Source of the DNA: Sepioteuthis lessoniana
Taxonomy: Eukaryota > Mollusca > Cephalopoda > Myopsida > Loliginidae
Reading direction: 5' to 3'
Assembly (NCBI GenBank): GCA_963585895.1
Contig: OY757916.1
Coordinates: 19,339,027-19,403,026 of the forward strand
Length of the DNA stretch: 64,000 nt
The notes under the pieces were generated by a model. It did not search any database, was not told the origin of the DNA, and worked only from the letters and a program-made list of their open reading frames with translations. A program made the position numbers and the translations under genes. Every line of letters starts with the position of its first letter. The stretch's first letter is position 1. Below, in pieces: positions 11,535 to 23,120 of this stretch.

Positions 11535-12560
11535 AGGCTATAAAATCTTATAATATACATTCCAATAGTTTGAAAAAGAAAGAATTCATAAGTGTATCCC
11601 AAGAGATAGAAATGTACATATATTGTTCCATGAAAAAGCAATTTGTAAAAAGTGTTCAAAATGGAAAAATGCTCACTTGACAAATGTGGTTAATATTGAT
11701 ATTGAGCTTCACTGCTTCCTAACAGGATAAAAGAGAACACTTCCACTGTCTAAATAACAAAGGCAAATGATAGTCGAAAATGGATTTCTATATACTGTCA
11801 CGTGACACCTCACGAGGCACCCAACGAACACACCCATTGTCTAGAGTAGATGATTTTTATTGTCTCCCTATGTAAGTATGAAGTGTTTATCTGTTTAAAA
11901 TGATAGTGAACTTTATGAGTACATTGGCTCTCAAAACATTGATATTGCAACTAAATATAAATACAAAGTGCTTTCTTGTTTAGAATAATTGTGAAGATGA
12001 GCCGTATATAATTGAAGATCATAACTGATAAACTGAATAAGATACAATATAACTCAACAACGTCTGACATGCAGTAGAACCAATCAAAGTTTTATTTTGA
12101 CAGTCCAAAACTGACTAAATTCGTTATCTTGTGTCTAATATGACTCGCAATTCCTCCCTTGTTTGTGATTGGTCAATCAGTTGATGTAAGATTGCTTGAA
12201 TAATTATATTTTCTTAGGGTTTAAATCTTGGCGAACGAATTTTTGGGTTTTGTTCAACTTTTGACTCTTTTATCATTAATTTTGTTACAAATCTGCCAAG
12301 ATAATTGTGTTTTTAATTTGCTTTTATTCAAATATCTTCGCAGGTGACTATTTGTCATAAATATCAGCTCTTCAATCAGATTCTTCTTTACTCACATAAT
12401 TTGGGGTGGGACCTTGACAAGGTTGACTATAGAGGTAGCAGCTTTTTGCTGATTCGGACTCGGGGAACCGATATCAAAAGAGCTTACTCTCCCATTCTTT
12501 CACTATCAACTATAGCATGCCAGTAGCGAAACATTTTGCCAAGATCAGTGCAGGACTTAC
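11535..12560. other. AT-rich intergenic sequence, nothing recognised
   Basis: No repeat family of this window, no exon-like block and no RNA gene seen. Confidence 0.3.
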
Positions 12561-12561
12561 T

Positions 12562-12781
12562 TATAAGGTTCGGCTGAAAAGTTCGTAGACTGACCCAAAT
12601 ACATTCATGGAATGTGACCAAATGGGGTTTATTTTTAAACATAGTTCCCCTTGCAGTGCACACACTTCTTCTATCGTTGTTGCAGTGCTTAGATCTTATT
12701 GATAAAAAGTAATCAGCAGAAGACATGACGCTATCATATGAACTTTTCAGCTAATTAACTTTTCAGCCCGCCCTTGTATAA
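12562..12781. mobile_element. mariner-type short element
   Basis: Left end TATAAGGTTCGGCTGAAAAG followed by TTCGTAGACTGACC; right end AACTTTTCAGCCC then GCCCTTGTATA, its approximate complement, with TA at both borders. About 220 bp. The left end is the relative of the 70-bp unit at 25.7-26.15 kb. Confidence 0.7.
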
Positions 12782-12837
12782 AATATAGCCCAGTGTCACA
12801 CACCCTTGGGACCTCATTTTTTTTTAGGTTTGGCTAG

Positions 12838-13380
12838 ATTAGCTTATTTGATTTAATATCAACCCGTAATCATTATTTAATGCCAAATCCTTTTTCTGTA
12901 TATGTAATCATGATTTGTAAACGAATAGTTTGTAGGTAACTTTATTTTTAGACTAAATAAAGCTCATTTGTTTACACACAGTTAAATGGTTTCAAGTATT
13001 GCAATTGGAGGTGCCCGTGGTGTAATGGTTATCGTCGTAGGAAATGGACACGGCGACACGAGTTCAAATTCTGGACGAGACTGATTGCATTTCACATAGC
13101 ACTAATACCCTTGGGAAAGGTATGAATCCAATTATTCTCCCTCCAGCTATGGGTAAATAGTAGGGCAGACTTGGTTCTTCAACCTTGGTAAAGCAACTCG
13201 TCTAGGAGAACGAAAACTCTGAATTGAAACCTGTTAAACTCCGCTTAAAAATTGACCTTGTGTCATATCCTGCCCGAGCGGAGGGGTTGGTAAATATGAT
13301 AATAGTTAGGATTAATTCTAATCCACTGTTTGCACACAGTTTAATAGTTTCAAATATAGTTGATAATTATATAGTTCTAT
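12838..13380 (+). repeat. composite repeat D interrupted by SINE A
   Basis: D sequence from TTTAATGCCAAATCC through GTTAAATGGTTTCAAGTATTGC stops at 13007, where a SINE A copy begins. It resumes after 13300 with TTTGCACACAGTTTAATAG. The SINE therefore inserted after D. Confidence 0.7.
13008..13300 (+). mobile_element. SINE A (tRNA-derived), full length
   Basis: tRNA-like head with A box TGGTGTAATGG and B-box-like GAGTTCAAATTC, a body with CTCCAGCTATGGGTAAATAG and AAAATTGACCTTGTGTCATA, and end GGGGTTGGTAAATATGAT. About 290 bp. RNA polymerase III promoters of this type drive SINE transcription; mobilisation needs a LINE. Confidence 0.9.
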
Positions 13381-13612
13381 TTGCCCATTGGTATAATGGT
13401 TAGAGTGTTCGTCAATAATCCAGGAGACCTGGAGTCATACCAAAGACTCAAAAATGGTACTTGACGCCTCCTTGCTTAAAACAATATAAGGTACAGATCA
13501 AGGGTAAGTGGAAGAATAGGGAAAAGACTAGCCCCCTTTCCTACACAGAGATGTAGTAGCAATTGAAAGGGGAGACTTCAGGTCGCTGTCAACTGCAGTT
13601 GGCTAACTTATA
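13381..13612 (+). mobile_element. SINE C (tRNA-derived)
   Basis: Head TTGGTATAATGGTTAGAGTG (A box) and body CATACCAAAGACTCAAAAA with GGTACTTGACGCCTCCTTGC. It matches copies at 32161-32395 (minus) and 53132-53378 (plus). Confidence 0.8.
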
Positions 13613-13835
13613 TGACCCATAGATAGAACCCAAACAGGGTCAGAGCAGACCTGGGAGTAATGACAATGCAGGGGTACTTCACATTCCCGAAAGCTCTGGA
13701 TTGGAGCCTTACCATCAAATGCAGGTTATTCTTATATACATGATATTGGTCGGGGTGGGGGCTTACTCTTCTGCAGAGATGTAGTCAGAATATACTATAG
13801 CCCCAGCTAACAGGTTGAGCCATTTTTTTAATACT
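13613..13835 (+). repeat. composite repeat D, far-end block
   Basis: GACCCATAGATAGAACCC to the CCAGCTAACAGG-like end. It is diverged from copies at 24.2 and 58.4 kb. Confidence 0.7.
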
Positions 13836-13878
13836 TTTATTTTATCATTAGCTTTCATCCTTTAACATTAATTCATCA

Positions 13879-13884
<6 letters not shown>

Positions 13885-13908
<24 letters not shown>
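13885..13908. repeat. (TA)n microsatellite
   Basis: Twelve TA units. Confidence 0.9.
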
Positions 13909-13914
<6 letters not shown>

Positions 13915-14039
13915 TTTTCTTTATTTTTAATATTAATATAAAAAATTAATATTATTTTCTCCAAAGTTTGTTTTTTTGGAAGGGCCTCAAATTTCATGTT
14001 GCTTAAGGCCTTAGCAGATGAAAGTCCGGCCCTTACCAA

Positions 14040-15240
14040 GAAATCTGGCGATGGTAGATAACAGTGAGAAGTGGATTCTTTTTTTTAAGGTCAAGGGAAT
14101 ATTTGCAGCATCAGTTGAAATTCATATTCAGTTACTGATTCAGTTTTTCCTACTGGAAAGCAAGCCACCTTATACACCTCTAAATTAAATAATGCCCACA
14201 TTATATTCTAAAATAAATATACAAGCAAATACGTTCAAATGGCAAAGATCAGATAAGCTAATAGTGTGCTTTCAGCGCAAAACTAAGATGGAATAATATT
14301 ACAGTCATCCGCGGTTGTTTGTGGAAATTAAGTTTTAGAGAAATAAAAAGTTTATTGTTAATGAAGAAATAGATAAGTTTGCTAAATCAAACTTGTAGAA
14401 AAGGAAATACGGCAAGATGAAAACAGGACCGTAGTGTTTTTCAATCAGATCTTTATTACAAAAATAGATAAAAGTACCCCAACAGGAGTTAACTCCTAAA
14501 AGAACTACACCGTTATAAAAGCGACCAGCGCGAATTTTTTCTTTCCCTTTTTCTCCCACTGACAAGAATGATTACACCAAGACAAAAGAAGAGATGTTTG
14601 AGTGACACCAGCCTTAAAAAAAAATTGGACAGTTCATCGAGAAAAACGAGGAGAACGGGGAACATTTTAGACATAGTACGAAGGAGCGGGTCGTTGAGAC
14701 GAGACACAGAAGAGATGGCTCGATAAAAAGAGGGGGTTTTAGGCCCAAAGAAGAGTTCTCCTTTTGGTTGTGTATTTCTGAACTCTGTTGGGGTTTTGTT
14801 CTGCTTTTTTTTTCTTTTTTGGTACCACATTTTCTTTTGAACCCTTCGCACATGTGGCAACGAAGTTCCTGCATTTGCCTTACATCTTAATTTCTGCTGC
14901 CAGCAGCTTTTTGAGCTCAGACAGGTTTCACTCACATTTTGAATAAAGACAGAAAGGTTTCTTTTCTTCCTGTTCTTAGGTTCAATTTATCTGATCTCTG
15001 TTTTATTGTCATTGTTGTTGCTCATCGTTGCCTCTAATTTTGTCTGTCCAAGTTTTTGTTATGAAATTCGGCCATTGCTATAGCCAGCATCTGGCTCGGA
15101 ATATCAGTATGAAGAGTGGCTTTGAAAGCCGGCTTGGTGGATGGAATGTTTCGTAGCAATACAAATAAATATTGATGAAGAAAAGGAAGTGTATAAATGT
15201 GAATAGAATGAATCTATTGCATTTTTATAACGTTGGTAGA
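14040..15240. other. non-repetitive stretch without a recognised gene
   Basis: No family repeat of this window. A minus-strand frame of 140 codons at 14935-14513 is basic and low-complexity in places, with no recognised domain. It could be part of an untranslated or noncoding transcript, but nothing supports a protein. Confidence 0.25.
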
Positions 15241-15245
15241 TTACT

Positions 15246-15530
15246 TGAGGTGCCGGTGGTGTAATAGTCATCGTCGCAGGAAATGGACACGGCGACACGA
15301 GTTCAAATCCTGGACGAGACTGGTTGCAATTCACATAGCACTAATACCCTTGGGAAAGGTATGAATCCAATTATACTCCCTCCAGCTATGGGTAAATAGT
15401 AGGGCAGACTGGGTTCTTCAGCCTTGGTGAGGCAACTCGTCTAGGAAAAGGAAAACTCTGAATTCAAACCTGTTAAACTCCGCTTAAAAATTGACCTTGT
15501 GTCATATCCTGCCCGGGTTGGTAAATATTT
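15246..15530 (+). mobile_element. SINE A (tRNA-derived)
   Basis: Head GGTGCCGGTGGTGTAATAG, B box GAGTTCAAATCCTGG, usual body and AAAATTGACCTTGTGTCATA. It lacks a few bases of the usual end and runs into a CA-rich tract. Confidence 0.9.
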
Positions 15531-15531
15531 A

Positions 15532-15815
15532 AAACACACACACACACACACACGCATACACAAACGCACTAACACACATACACACACAAGCACAAACACA
15601 CTAACACACACATACACAATAACACACACACACACACATACACTAATAAACACTCATACACATGAAAACACACACGCACTAACACACACACACGCACTAA
15701 TACACACACTTACACACGCTAACACACAGGCACTAACAAACACACACATACACACACACACTAACACATACACACTCTATAACACACACACTAGCAAACA
15801 TCCACATACACGTAC

Positions 15816-15857
<42 letters not shown>
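15532..15857. repeat. degenerate (CA)n minisatellite block
   Basis: Over 300 bp of CA-rich sequence with interspersed CACTAACA motifs, ending in a pure CA run. Its Thr-His open frame is a by-product of the repeat. Confidence 0.95.
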
Positions 15858-15858
<1 letters not shown>

Positions 15859-15956
15859 CTAGTGAATTGTGAAAAGGTAAGAATAACTTGTATTTTTAAT
15901 TTTATAATATATGAAACAAATAAATTAGTGTTCTATATTATACAAGTCAAAGCAGG

Positions 15957-16175
15957 GAAGTCCTTGAGCCGTAGTGGCTAACGTGCTGGACTGTGATATC
16001 GTAGTGAGCGAGTTCGAACTCCATTTGTGCTCTTACATTCACTTTCAGACAAATAATATCCTTGGGAAAGTTATGAACCGCCTTTTACCTACCGCCAGGT
16101 ATAAGGTGTTATACCACCACTGTTCTTCAAGGATGGCTTTAGTATTAAATAAAGAAACCGAACCAAACAAAATTG
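15957..16175 (+). mobile_element. SINE B (tRNA-derived)
   Basis: Head TAGTGGCTAACGTGCTGGAC (A box) and GAGTTCGAACTCC (good B box); body ATCCTTGGGAAAGTTATGAA and GTTCTTCAAGGATGGCTTTA. The 3' hairpin tail is shortened. Confidence 0.85.
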
Positions 16176-16202
16176 AAACGGACTTTAATTTTTCTATTTC
16201 TG

Positions 16203-16253
16203 GAATTGCCATTACTCCCAGGTCCACTCTGACCCGGGGTGATAGTACTTTGT
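16203..16253 (-). repeat. composite repeat D fragment
   Basis: GCCATTACTCCCAGGTCCAC to GATAGTACTT, the complement of the D far-end block. Confidence 0.65.
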
Positions 16254-16339
16254 AAGTAAATATTGTTCACACAATTATCAAAATCATGTAAGGAACTAAC
16301 TTTTTCAATCATTGGAATAGGTTAGAACAGAAGAACAAA
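16254..16339. repeat. 86-bp direct repeat, left copy
   Basis: Identical over 86 bp to 17532-17617 by direct reading. It is followed at once by the tail of a SINE A. Confidence 0.95.
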
Positions 16340-16340
16340 T

Positions 16341-16386
16341 GACCTCGTGTCATATCCTGCCCGAGCGGAGGGGCTGGTAAATATGG
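16341..16386 (+). mobile_element. SINE A 3' tail fragment
   Basis: GACCTCGTGTCATATCCTGC to GGCTGGTAAATATGG: the last 46 bp of SINE A only. Confidence 0.8.
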
Positions 16387-16504
16387 TAAGTTACTTGTGT
16401 TTAAATAGGAAAAAATAACAGATATCAAAAAATTATAATAGAAAATATATAGATTTTTCCTTCAATTCAAGGTCTTTGTTTTTCTTATTTTTTTTACTTT
16501 TGAT

Positions 16505-16865
16505 TTGATTGGTTTTAACGGCATGTCAACTTGTCAAGAGTTATTTTATGTCGTTCATTATACGTTAATTTTTACACTTTTGAGTAGTTTTTTTTTTTTT
16601 TTGGTAGGGAAGTACACACGATCTACCGAATACAAATATTTCAAAACAGATCTATTTGACCAATAGATGGGACCTAAACAGGTACTCCCACCTGGGGTCA
16701 ATGTGGACATGAGAGTAATGACTACAAAAGAATACTTCACACTCCTCAGAGCTCCAGAACTGAGTTTCAGCATCAGATGCAGTTTAGTGTCAGGACACTC
16801 TTTTTTTTGGAGGGGGGTCCTTGTCCCTCTGCAGTGAGTGCTGTCAACATATTCTAAACCCTTTC
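16505..16865 (+). repeat. composite repeat D, variant-hairpin subfamily
   Basis: Begins TTTTAACGGCATGTCAAC and AGAGTTATTTTATGTCG (hairpin variant), then TTTGACCAATAGATGGGACC and the far-end block to about 16860. Confidence 0.75.
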
Positions 16866-17239
16866 AGAAATGTATTTCAATAATTAAACCAATATTATTT
16901 ATCCAAGTGGTTCCAACTTATCCGAACGATAGTTAATAAATCTTGTTGGACGGATGGAACCTTCTCTTGGATCATTTTTTTTAATTACCAACATAAATTT
17001 TCATTTGGATTTAGATCCAGACAGATTGATGGCCGTGTTATCGATTTTTATATGCCTTTCCAGAAAAAAAAAATTTAATCCCTTTTGCTCTGTGACAAGA
17101 TGTTGAAAAATGATTTCATCATCCCTAAAACAATTTGCTCTCAATTGAATGAGAATATTATCCAGGATTTCAATGTACACATGAGCATTGTTTAGTAGGG
17201 TAATGATTGCTATCAAGAACACTAGAAAGTAAATATCAT

Positions 17240-17529
17240 ATTTATCCAACCCCTCCGCTCGAGTAGGATAGGACACAAGGTCAATTTTTAAGCGGAGTTT
17301 AACAGGTTTCAATTCAAAGTTTTCCTTCTCCTAAACTAGCTGCCTCACCAAGGCTGAAGAACCCAATCTGTCCTACTATTTACCCATAGCTGGAGGGAGA
17401 ATAATTGGATTCATACCTTTCCTAAGGGTATTAGTGCTATGTGAAATGCAATCAGTCTCATCCAAGATTTGAACTCGTATCGTCGTGTCCATTTCCTACG
17501 ACGATAACCATTACACCACGGGTACCTCC
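17240..17529 (-). mobile_element. SINE A (tRNA-derived), full length
   Basis: Complement of the canonical copy; the head (GGTACCCGTGGTGTAATGG on the minus strand) lies at 17524-17505. It directly abuts the right 86-bp direct repeat. Confidence 0.9.
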
Positions 17530-17531
17530 GA

Positions 17532-17617
17532 AAGTAAATATTGTTCACACAATTATCAAAATCATGTAAGGAACTAACTTTTTCAATCATTGGAATAGGT
17601 TAGAACAGAAGAACAAA
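17532..17617. repeat. 86-bp direct repeat, right copy
   Basis: Identical to 16254-16339. Confidence 0.95.
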
Positions 17618-17619
17618 GT

Positions 17620-18514
17620 TTTCTCAGCAATCTTTATTTTGATTTTTGATGCTTCCATATTTGAATACGACTATAGCTGCACTTGGCAATGAAAAGTTTT
17701 ATCAAATTTCATACGAGGGGAAAATGTTTAAAACTATCAATTAACAAGCTGAATCGATAGAGAGTTCATGTTGAATTAGAAACGGCCACCAAGGGTTAAA
17801 GATAAATATGATATTTTCAATGCTTTATTCATGAGTTACACAAATAAATGGACTATGCACCCACCCTGTAAGTTGAGGGTAGAATGACATCTTTACATCA
17901 GAAAACAATGCAGCGCAATCTCAAAGAAAATTGGTCACCTGTGTCGATAACGGCTTAAATCTCAAACAGATTGTTAATCGATTGAAGAGACCCACAATCA
18001 GAACTTTTCCACTGTACATAGGATTCTTTTGTCGGTAGGAGTTAACAGTGCTGTTCCCTTAAAAAGAATAAGATAAATAAAAAATAAACCTTGCACCATG
18101 TCTAAAAATAGAATAGAAATTACAGACAATCAGGCGCCGATTTTGGATTGAAATCAAGCCCTCGCGGACGTAATTGTCAATAAACCATGTGATTCCAAAA
18201 ATTGCATGTTTCAAGCAATGACTAAGAGTTTAAATCTTTTTCGGGTTGAGCTTTTTTACTCTAAGAACCGCAAACGAAACTTTCCACAGCAGACATCAAG
18301 AACGCACGACGTACTACGACCAACAACAGCAAACGGCAACTAGCCTCACGATGCGTATTACCAATAATCTACCAATGCAGCCAAGTCAAATACTGTTCGC
18401 TGTCACACACACACACACACACACACAAATACTAGCAGATACACATTCACTCATAGACATGCCATATTGCAGAACAAAACAAGATTCTCGCTAAGTAATT
18501 CTATTATTATCGTC

Positions 18515-18545
<31 letters not shown>

Positions 18546-20620
18546 GACAAATACTCACATACAATATTTTATTTCTTCAATAACCTTTTCTGTTGTAAAC
18601 GTAGCAGTGCAGTCGCCTCTCACTAAACGCAGGGGTGATTCCCACTTCAATTCGCTGAACGTTCCACTGGTCGGGAATATCTTTGGATAACACGAATGAT
18701 TTGCCCACGTTTTGTTTTAAGATCAGTACAACGAATCCAACGCTAATCAGTCAGCAAGTAAAAGAATAATACCGCACAATTAAGCAATTAAAAAAGTCGA
18801 CACCAAGAAACAGAGAACAAACATGGCTTTGCAAAAAATAATATTTAGCATATAAAAAATGTCTTTCAAAGTTCTTACATAAGTGGGGAATTCTGTCCGA
18901 GATTATCAGTTACTCGTTTAAAGCTTTGTCTATCTTTCACTTGCTATTTTTAAGGCAGTTTGGTAAAACGCTATCTTCAATGGCGGTTATAATTGGTTAT
19001 TCACAGCGTCGTATTTTAGTCGGCTTCCTTCACTTTCTATAATCAGGACGGTTTGGTATAAAGTCGACAAAACTCAAGGCTCCTGGGAAGTTGCTTCACC
19101 GACTCGTGCGCCGATTCTCTGCTTAATATTCGCTTGCTACCGCTTACGACGAAAATGACCAATTTCTGTACATTCTCAACTGGGTTAAGGACGGGGTGGA
19201 TTTAATTCAAAAGAAATGTCGACCTTCCGCCAGTTGAATGGCTTTGGAACGGATAAATTCCAAACGAATTCCTAATTCTAAAATTAGATAAAAGGTTGCT
19301 TTGAACTTATGACAATAACCTTGACGTGTCAACGCTTTGTTTTCATAATTCCCTTTGTCATCAAAATAACTCAGTTCCTACTACAATTTGCCTTCTCATC
19401 CAAACAAATTGGTAAATTCCTTATAATAAAAACAAAACAATTTTTTCTAAACTACCCTTCAAAAATCCAATATGACATTACACATTCGTAATGTATTTCT
19501 CTCTTCTTCTAAAATCCAAATCGATTTCTTTTCCTCGGATTAATAAACCCTCTCTGATCGGTCTCTGAAGCCTACATAGAGTTACAGAACAATATTAGCG
19601 CTCACATACACCTGTACACCAAGAACTTTCCTGTACAGTTTAAACATTTTTATCCATCCCCTCTTCAATAATAAATTTCTATTTTATTATTGTTGCAGTA
19701 TTTGTTGTCAGCATTGTATTATCGAGTATCTGTTCCTCACCTACTCTTTTTCATTTTCTTCTGTTCAGTCTCTCTCTCTCTCTCTGTATAAAGCTGAACA
19801 AATCTTATTACTACAGTCCTAAACATCACATTAAAAATAGTCATTTGAACTTGACCTATACTGATCGTTGTCTCGACTCTCCCATGAATTCAACATTGTG
19901 ATCCCGTCATAAAGTTTAAATTAACGATTCATTATTTCATTTCTCGTTCAGTGTATTGACGTGTCACCTAGTCAGTTAATTCGAATTTTATTTCACTGAA
20001 TTAATGCATCCTAGACGGAACGTTGTGAATACAACAAAGTATTATATGAAGAACCTGCAAATTAATCTGACTTTCCCACGATGTGGCAGAAAACAAAAAA
20101 ATTCTGATGATATTGTAAGATGATGTTGAGCGCTCTGGGTTTGTGGTAATTATATAATGCTAACAGCACTCCTGTCTTTTGATGCACATATTTAGGTGCA
20201 ACAATGTATATGCATATAAGTACAAGTGCATTTACATGAGCATGTATGTATATGCATTTGGGTGCAAGCATATGAGTATGACGGTGTGTGAACAGAGGCA
20301 CAGTATATATATGTATGGTAATATCAAAAAAGATAGTTAAAAACGTTATTATATAATTTAAAAAAAAACAGAAAGAAAAATTACTTGAGAATGAAAGGGT
20401 CATAATAAATATCTCTAATAAACCAAAGTCTTCAAAACTATTACGGTCAAGGTCAGTAGACAAGGATCTCATTTTTTATGTATTTTAGTTCTGGGAGGGC
20501 CAACCTGAGGAAGCAGTTTTATTTTCCGGGAATTAAGGCTCCATATATTCAAGGGATTAGTTTATACAATAAACAGTTTATACTAAAATCAAACAATAGA
20601 TTCTAAACCTAATATATTTT
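17620..20620. other. repeat-poor intergenic block
   Basis: Least repetitive part of the window and slightly richer in GC at 18.1-19.3 kb. It holds a short CA tract (18402-18426), a 27-base A run (18519-18545) and a CT tract near 19771. I find no complete exon with convincing homology. It may hold a promoter or 5' end of a neighbouring gene. Confidence 0.3.
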
Positions 20621-20627
20621 GCCCAAT

Positions 20628-21255
20628 CGGCTGGGGTTGTAGAATACACTGACTGCACCTCTGAAGAGGGGTAAGACCTGCCCCCAACGAGTGTCCCGGA
20701 TATAATGCTAAACAATCTAATGGTGAAGTTCCAGTAATGTTGGCGCTTTGGGGAATGGGGAGCGCCCCTTCACTGCCATCACTTCCAGGTCTACTCTAGC
20801 CCAGAGTGGTAGCACCTGATAGGGCCCTATCTATAGGTCAATTAGAACTAAACTGCATACTTATGCTAAACTGAATTGTTTGAAACAGAACTGTTTTGAC
20901 ATTTAACTGTGTATAAACAAAAACTATACTAAACTAAATTGAAAAAAGAAAAAAGGTTTTTGACATTGAAATAGTCTTTACACTAAACAGAATTGTTTGA
21001 AATAGAACTGTTTTGACATTAACTGTGTGTAAACAAAATCTATTCTTATATTAAACTATATTGGTTGAATTAGAACTGTTTGACTAAACTGAATAGCTCG
21101 AAATAGAAATGTTTTTGACAATAAAACTGTGTACTCATGCTAAACTGAATCATTTGAAATAGAACTGATTATTTGTATAAAAATGGATTTGGCATTAAAT
21201 AACCTACAAGGGTTGATATGCCATAAACCCAAACAGCCAACAAACCAACCTAATA
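20628..21255 (-). repeat. composite repeat D, complete copy
   Basis: Runs from CCCAATCGGCTGGGGTTG through the far-end block, the short internal repeats (GTTTGAAATAGAACTG motifs) and the hairpin end TTAAATAACC with GGTTGATATGCCATAAA. It is about 625 bp and shows all parts in one piece. Confidence 0.85.
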
Positions 21256-21474
21256 TATTTCAAAATAACAAATACATATAATACGTAACTTACTACAAAT
21301 GTACTACTTTTTTTCAGGTCCTAAAATAACAATAAATCAGTAGAATGAACTTCAAAGAAAATGTTAGAATCGTTCAGATTCTTTTTGTTATATTTGTGGA
21401 AGTTTTGTAGCACCAAACCAAAAGATGAATATTTGTGATTTCAGGAAAAGAGCCTACTTAACTTACTTTGAAAT

Positions 21475-21945
21475 TAAGGGTATGCTATAGAGGGTAATAA
21501 AGGGTATGCTCTAGGGTGAAATGAAGGGTATACCAATGACTAAAATGAATAGTATGCCAGAGAGTGAAATTAAAGGTATGTCAGTGAAATTAGGGGTTTG
21601 CCAGAGAGTGAAATTAGGAGTTACCACAGAGTGAAATGAACATTATGCCAGAGAGTGAAATTAAGGGTATGCTCTAGAATGAAATGAGGGGTATGCCAAT
21701 GAGGGAAATTAGGGGTATGCCAGAAAGGGAAATTAAGAGTACATCAGAGGGAAGTGAAGAGTATGCCAGAGAGTGAAATAAAGAGTATGCCATAAAGTGA
21801 AATGAAGGGTATGCCAGAAAGGGCAATTAGGAGTATGCCAAAGAGTGAAATTAAGGGTATGCTATAGAATTAAATTAGGGGTATGCCATGGAGTGATATG
21901 AAGGATATGCCTTACAGTAAAACAAAGAGTATGCCAGAGAATTAA
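21475..21945. repeat. 24-bp minisatellite, about 20 diverged units
   Basis: Repeated AGGGTATGCCAGAGAGTGAAAT-type units at mostly 24-bp spacing, with frequent substitutions and some short units. No coding frame persists. Confidence 0.9.
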
Positions 21946-22057
21946 ATCTTGATGTGATAGACAAAAATGGAAGCAATTTTTGAAATCAATGACCCCAATT
22001 TAATTAAAAACAACTCTCAAACTTTAACCACCAAAAAATGTAATCAATTTTCCATAA

Positions 22058-22306
22058 AGTCCCAATAGCATAAGGGCTAAAGTACTGAACTGCAACCTCA
22101 AAGGAAGCAAGTTCAAACTCCAGTCACACTATTACATTCTCTTTCGGGCTAATACCCTAGGAAAAAGTACAAACCCCCTTATTCCGCCCTCCAGCAATGG
22201 GTTAAAATAGTATCACAACTGTTCTTCAACAAGGATAGCTTTGACATTAAATAACCCAAGAAGGTTGATATGCCACTGAATAAAGAAACCAAACCAATTT
22301 TCCATC
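22058..22306 (+). mobile_element. SINE B with 3' hairpin tail
   Basis: Head CATAAGGGCTAAAGTACTG, B box AAGTTCAAACTCCAG, body ACTGTTCTTCAACAAGGATA, tail TTAAATAACC plus GGTTGATATGCCA, then an A-rich end. Confidence 0.9.
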
Positions 22307-22342
22307 TAGTAATTTCATAAACAGATTCTATAATACAATAAT

Positions 22343-22425
22343 TAGTTTGGTTTCTTTGTTTAATAGCATATCAATTTTTTCCAGGGGTATTAGTCCAAAA
22401 GTGAATGCAATAGCATGATCATGGG
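22343..22425 (-). mobile_element. SINE B fragment
   Basis: Complement of the SINE B tail plus the ACTAATACCCCTGG segment. Confidence 0.65.
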
Positions 22426-22779
22426 AACTCCTTCCTGTTTTCTTATGTAGAATTATTTTATTTTCTGGCTGTATTTCCTATGAACAAATTTTGTCTTAAT
22501 ATACAAGTAAATGGGGAAAAGTTCTCAGCCTCACCAATTTCCAAAGTTACTAAAACTGAAAAAAAGTGTTCTTTTATAATGTTAAGTAATCATTTACATA
22601 AATCTTTTAATTCAATCATTGATTGGCCTATATCAACAGAAAGTGTGGTCAGGCCAAGAACTTTCTGTACCTCTTACACAGTATTTAAATATAAAAAGTA
22701 ACAGAAATCAGAGAAAAAAAATCAAAATAGAAAATATACAGAAACAATTTTTCTTTTAAGGTTTTTGTGGGTTTTTTAC

Positions 22780-23120
22780 TTTTGGTTTTATTGACTGATT
22801 TTAATGGCATTTCAACCCATCTAGAGTTATTTTAGGCCGAGAGGTTAGGAAATCACATTCCCTGAATGTTCATATTAACACTTTTTGTGTAATTTTTTTT
22901 TTTTGGCACATGGTCCTATCAAATACAAATACTTTAAAAACAAATCTATTTGACCCATACATGGAATACTCATAAGTATTACTACTTCTAGTAAAAGTGG
23001 ACCTGGGAGTAATGTCAATGAAGTAGTACTCTACACTCTCCAGATCTTCAAAACTCTAGGGTGGAGGAGTCTTACCCTTCTGCAAGGGATACAATTAGCT
23101 TATTCTTAGTATCACAGACA
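22780..23120 (+). repeat. composite repeat D, variant-hairpin subfamily
   Basis: TTTTAATGGCATTTCAACCC, GTTAGGAAATCACATTCC, then TTTGACCCATACATGG and a shortened far-end block. Confidence 0.7.

Noticed and set aside
13008-13090. tRNA genes at SINE heads (SINE A, B and C copies)
   Set aside because: A and B boxes are present, but the cloverleaf is incomplete and every head is followed by a conserved non-tRNA body and tail, so these are SINEs.
14513-14935. 140-codon minus-strand frame
   Set aside because: Low-complexity Lys runs, no domain, no splice or poly(A) context; probably chance.
15499-15981. 160-codon frame rich in Thr-His
   Set aside because: It is the translation of a CA microsatellite block joined to SINE sequence, with no protein features.
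18550-18740. Minus-strand open stretch with SELKWESPLRLVRGDCTAT and a GTGAGT donor-like site
   Set aside because: Protein-like, but no convincing acceptor, no recognised family and no neighbouring exon. The opposite strand has a weak tRNA-SINE look (GCCTCTCACTAAACGCAGG). Left unannotated.
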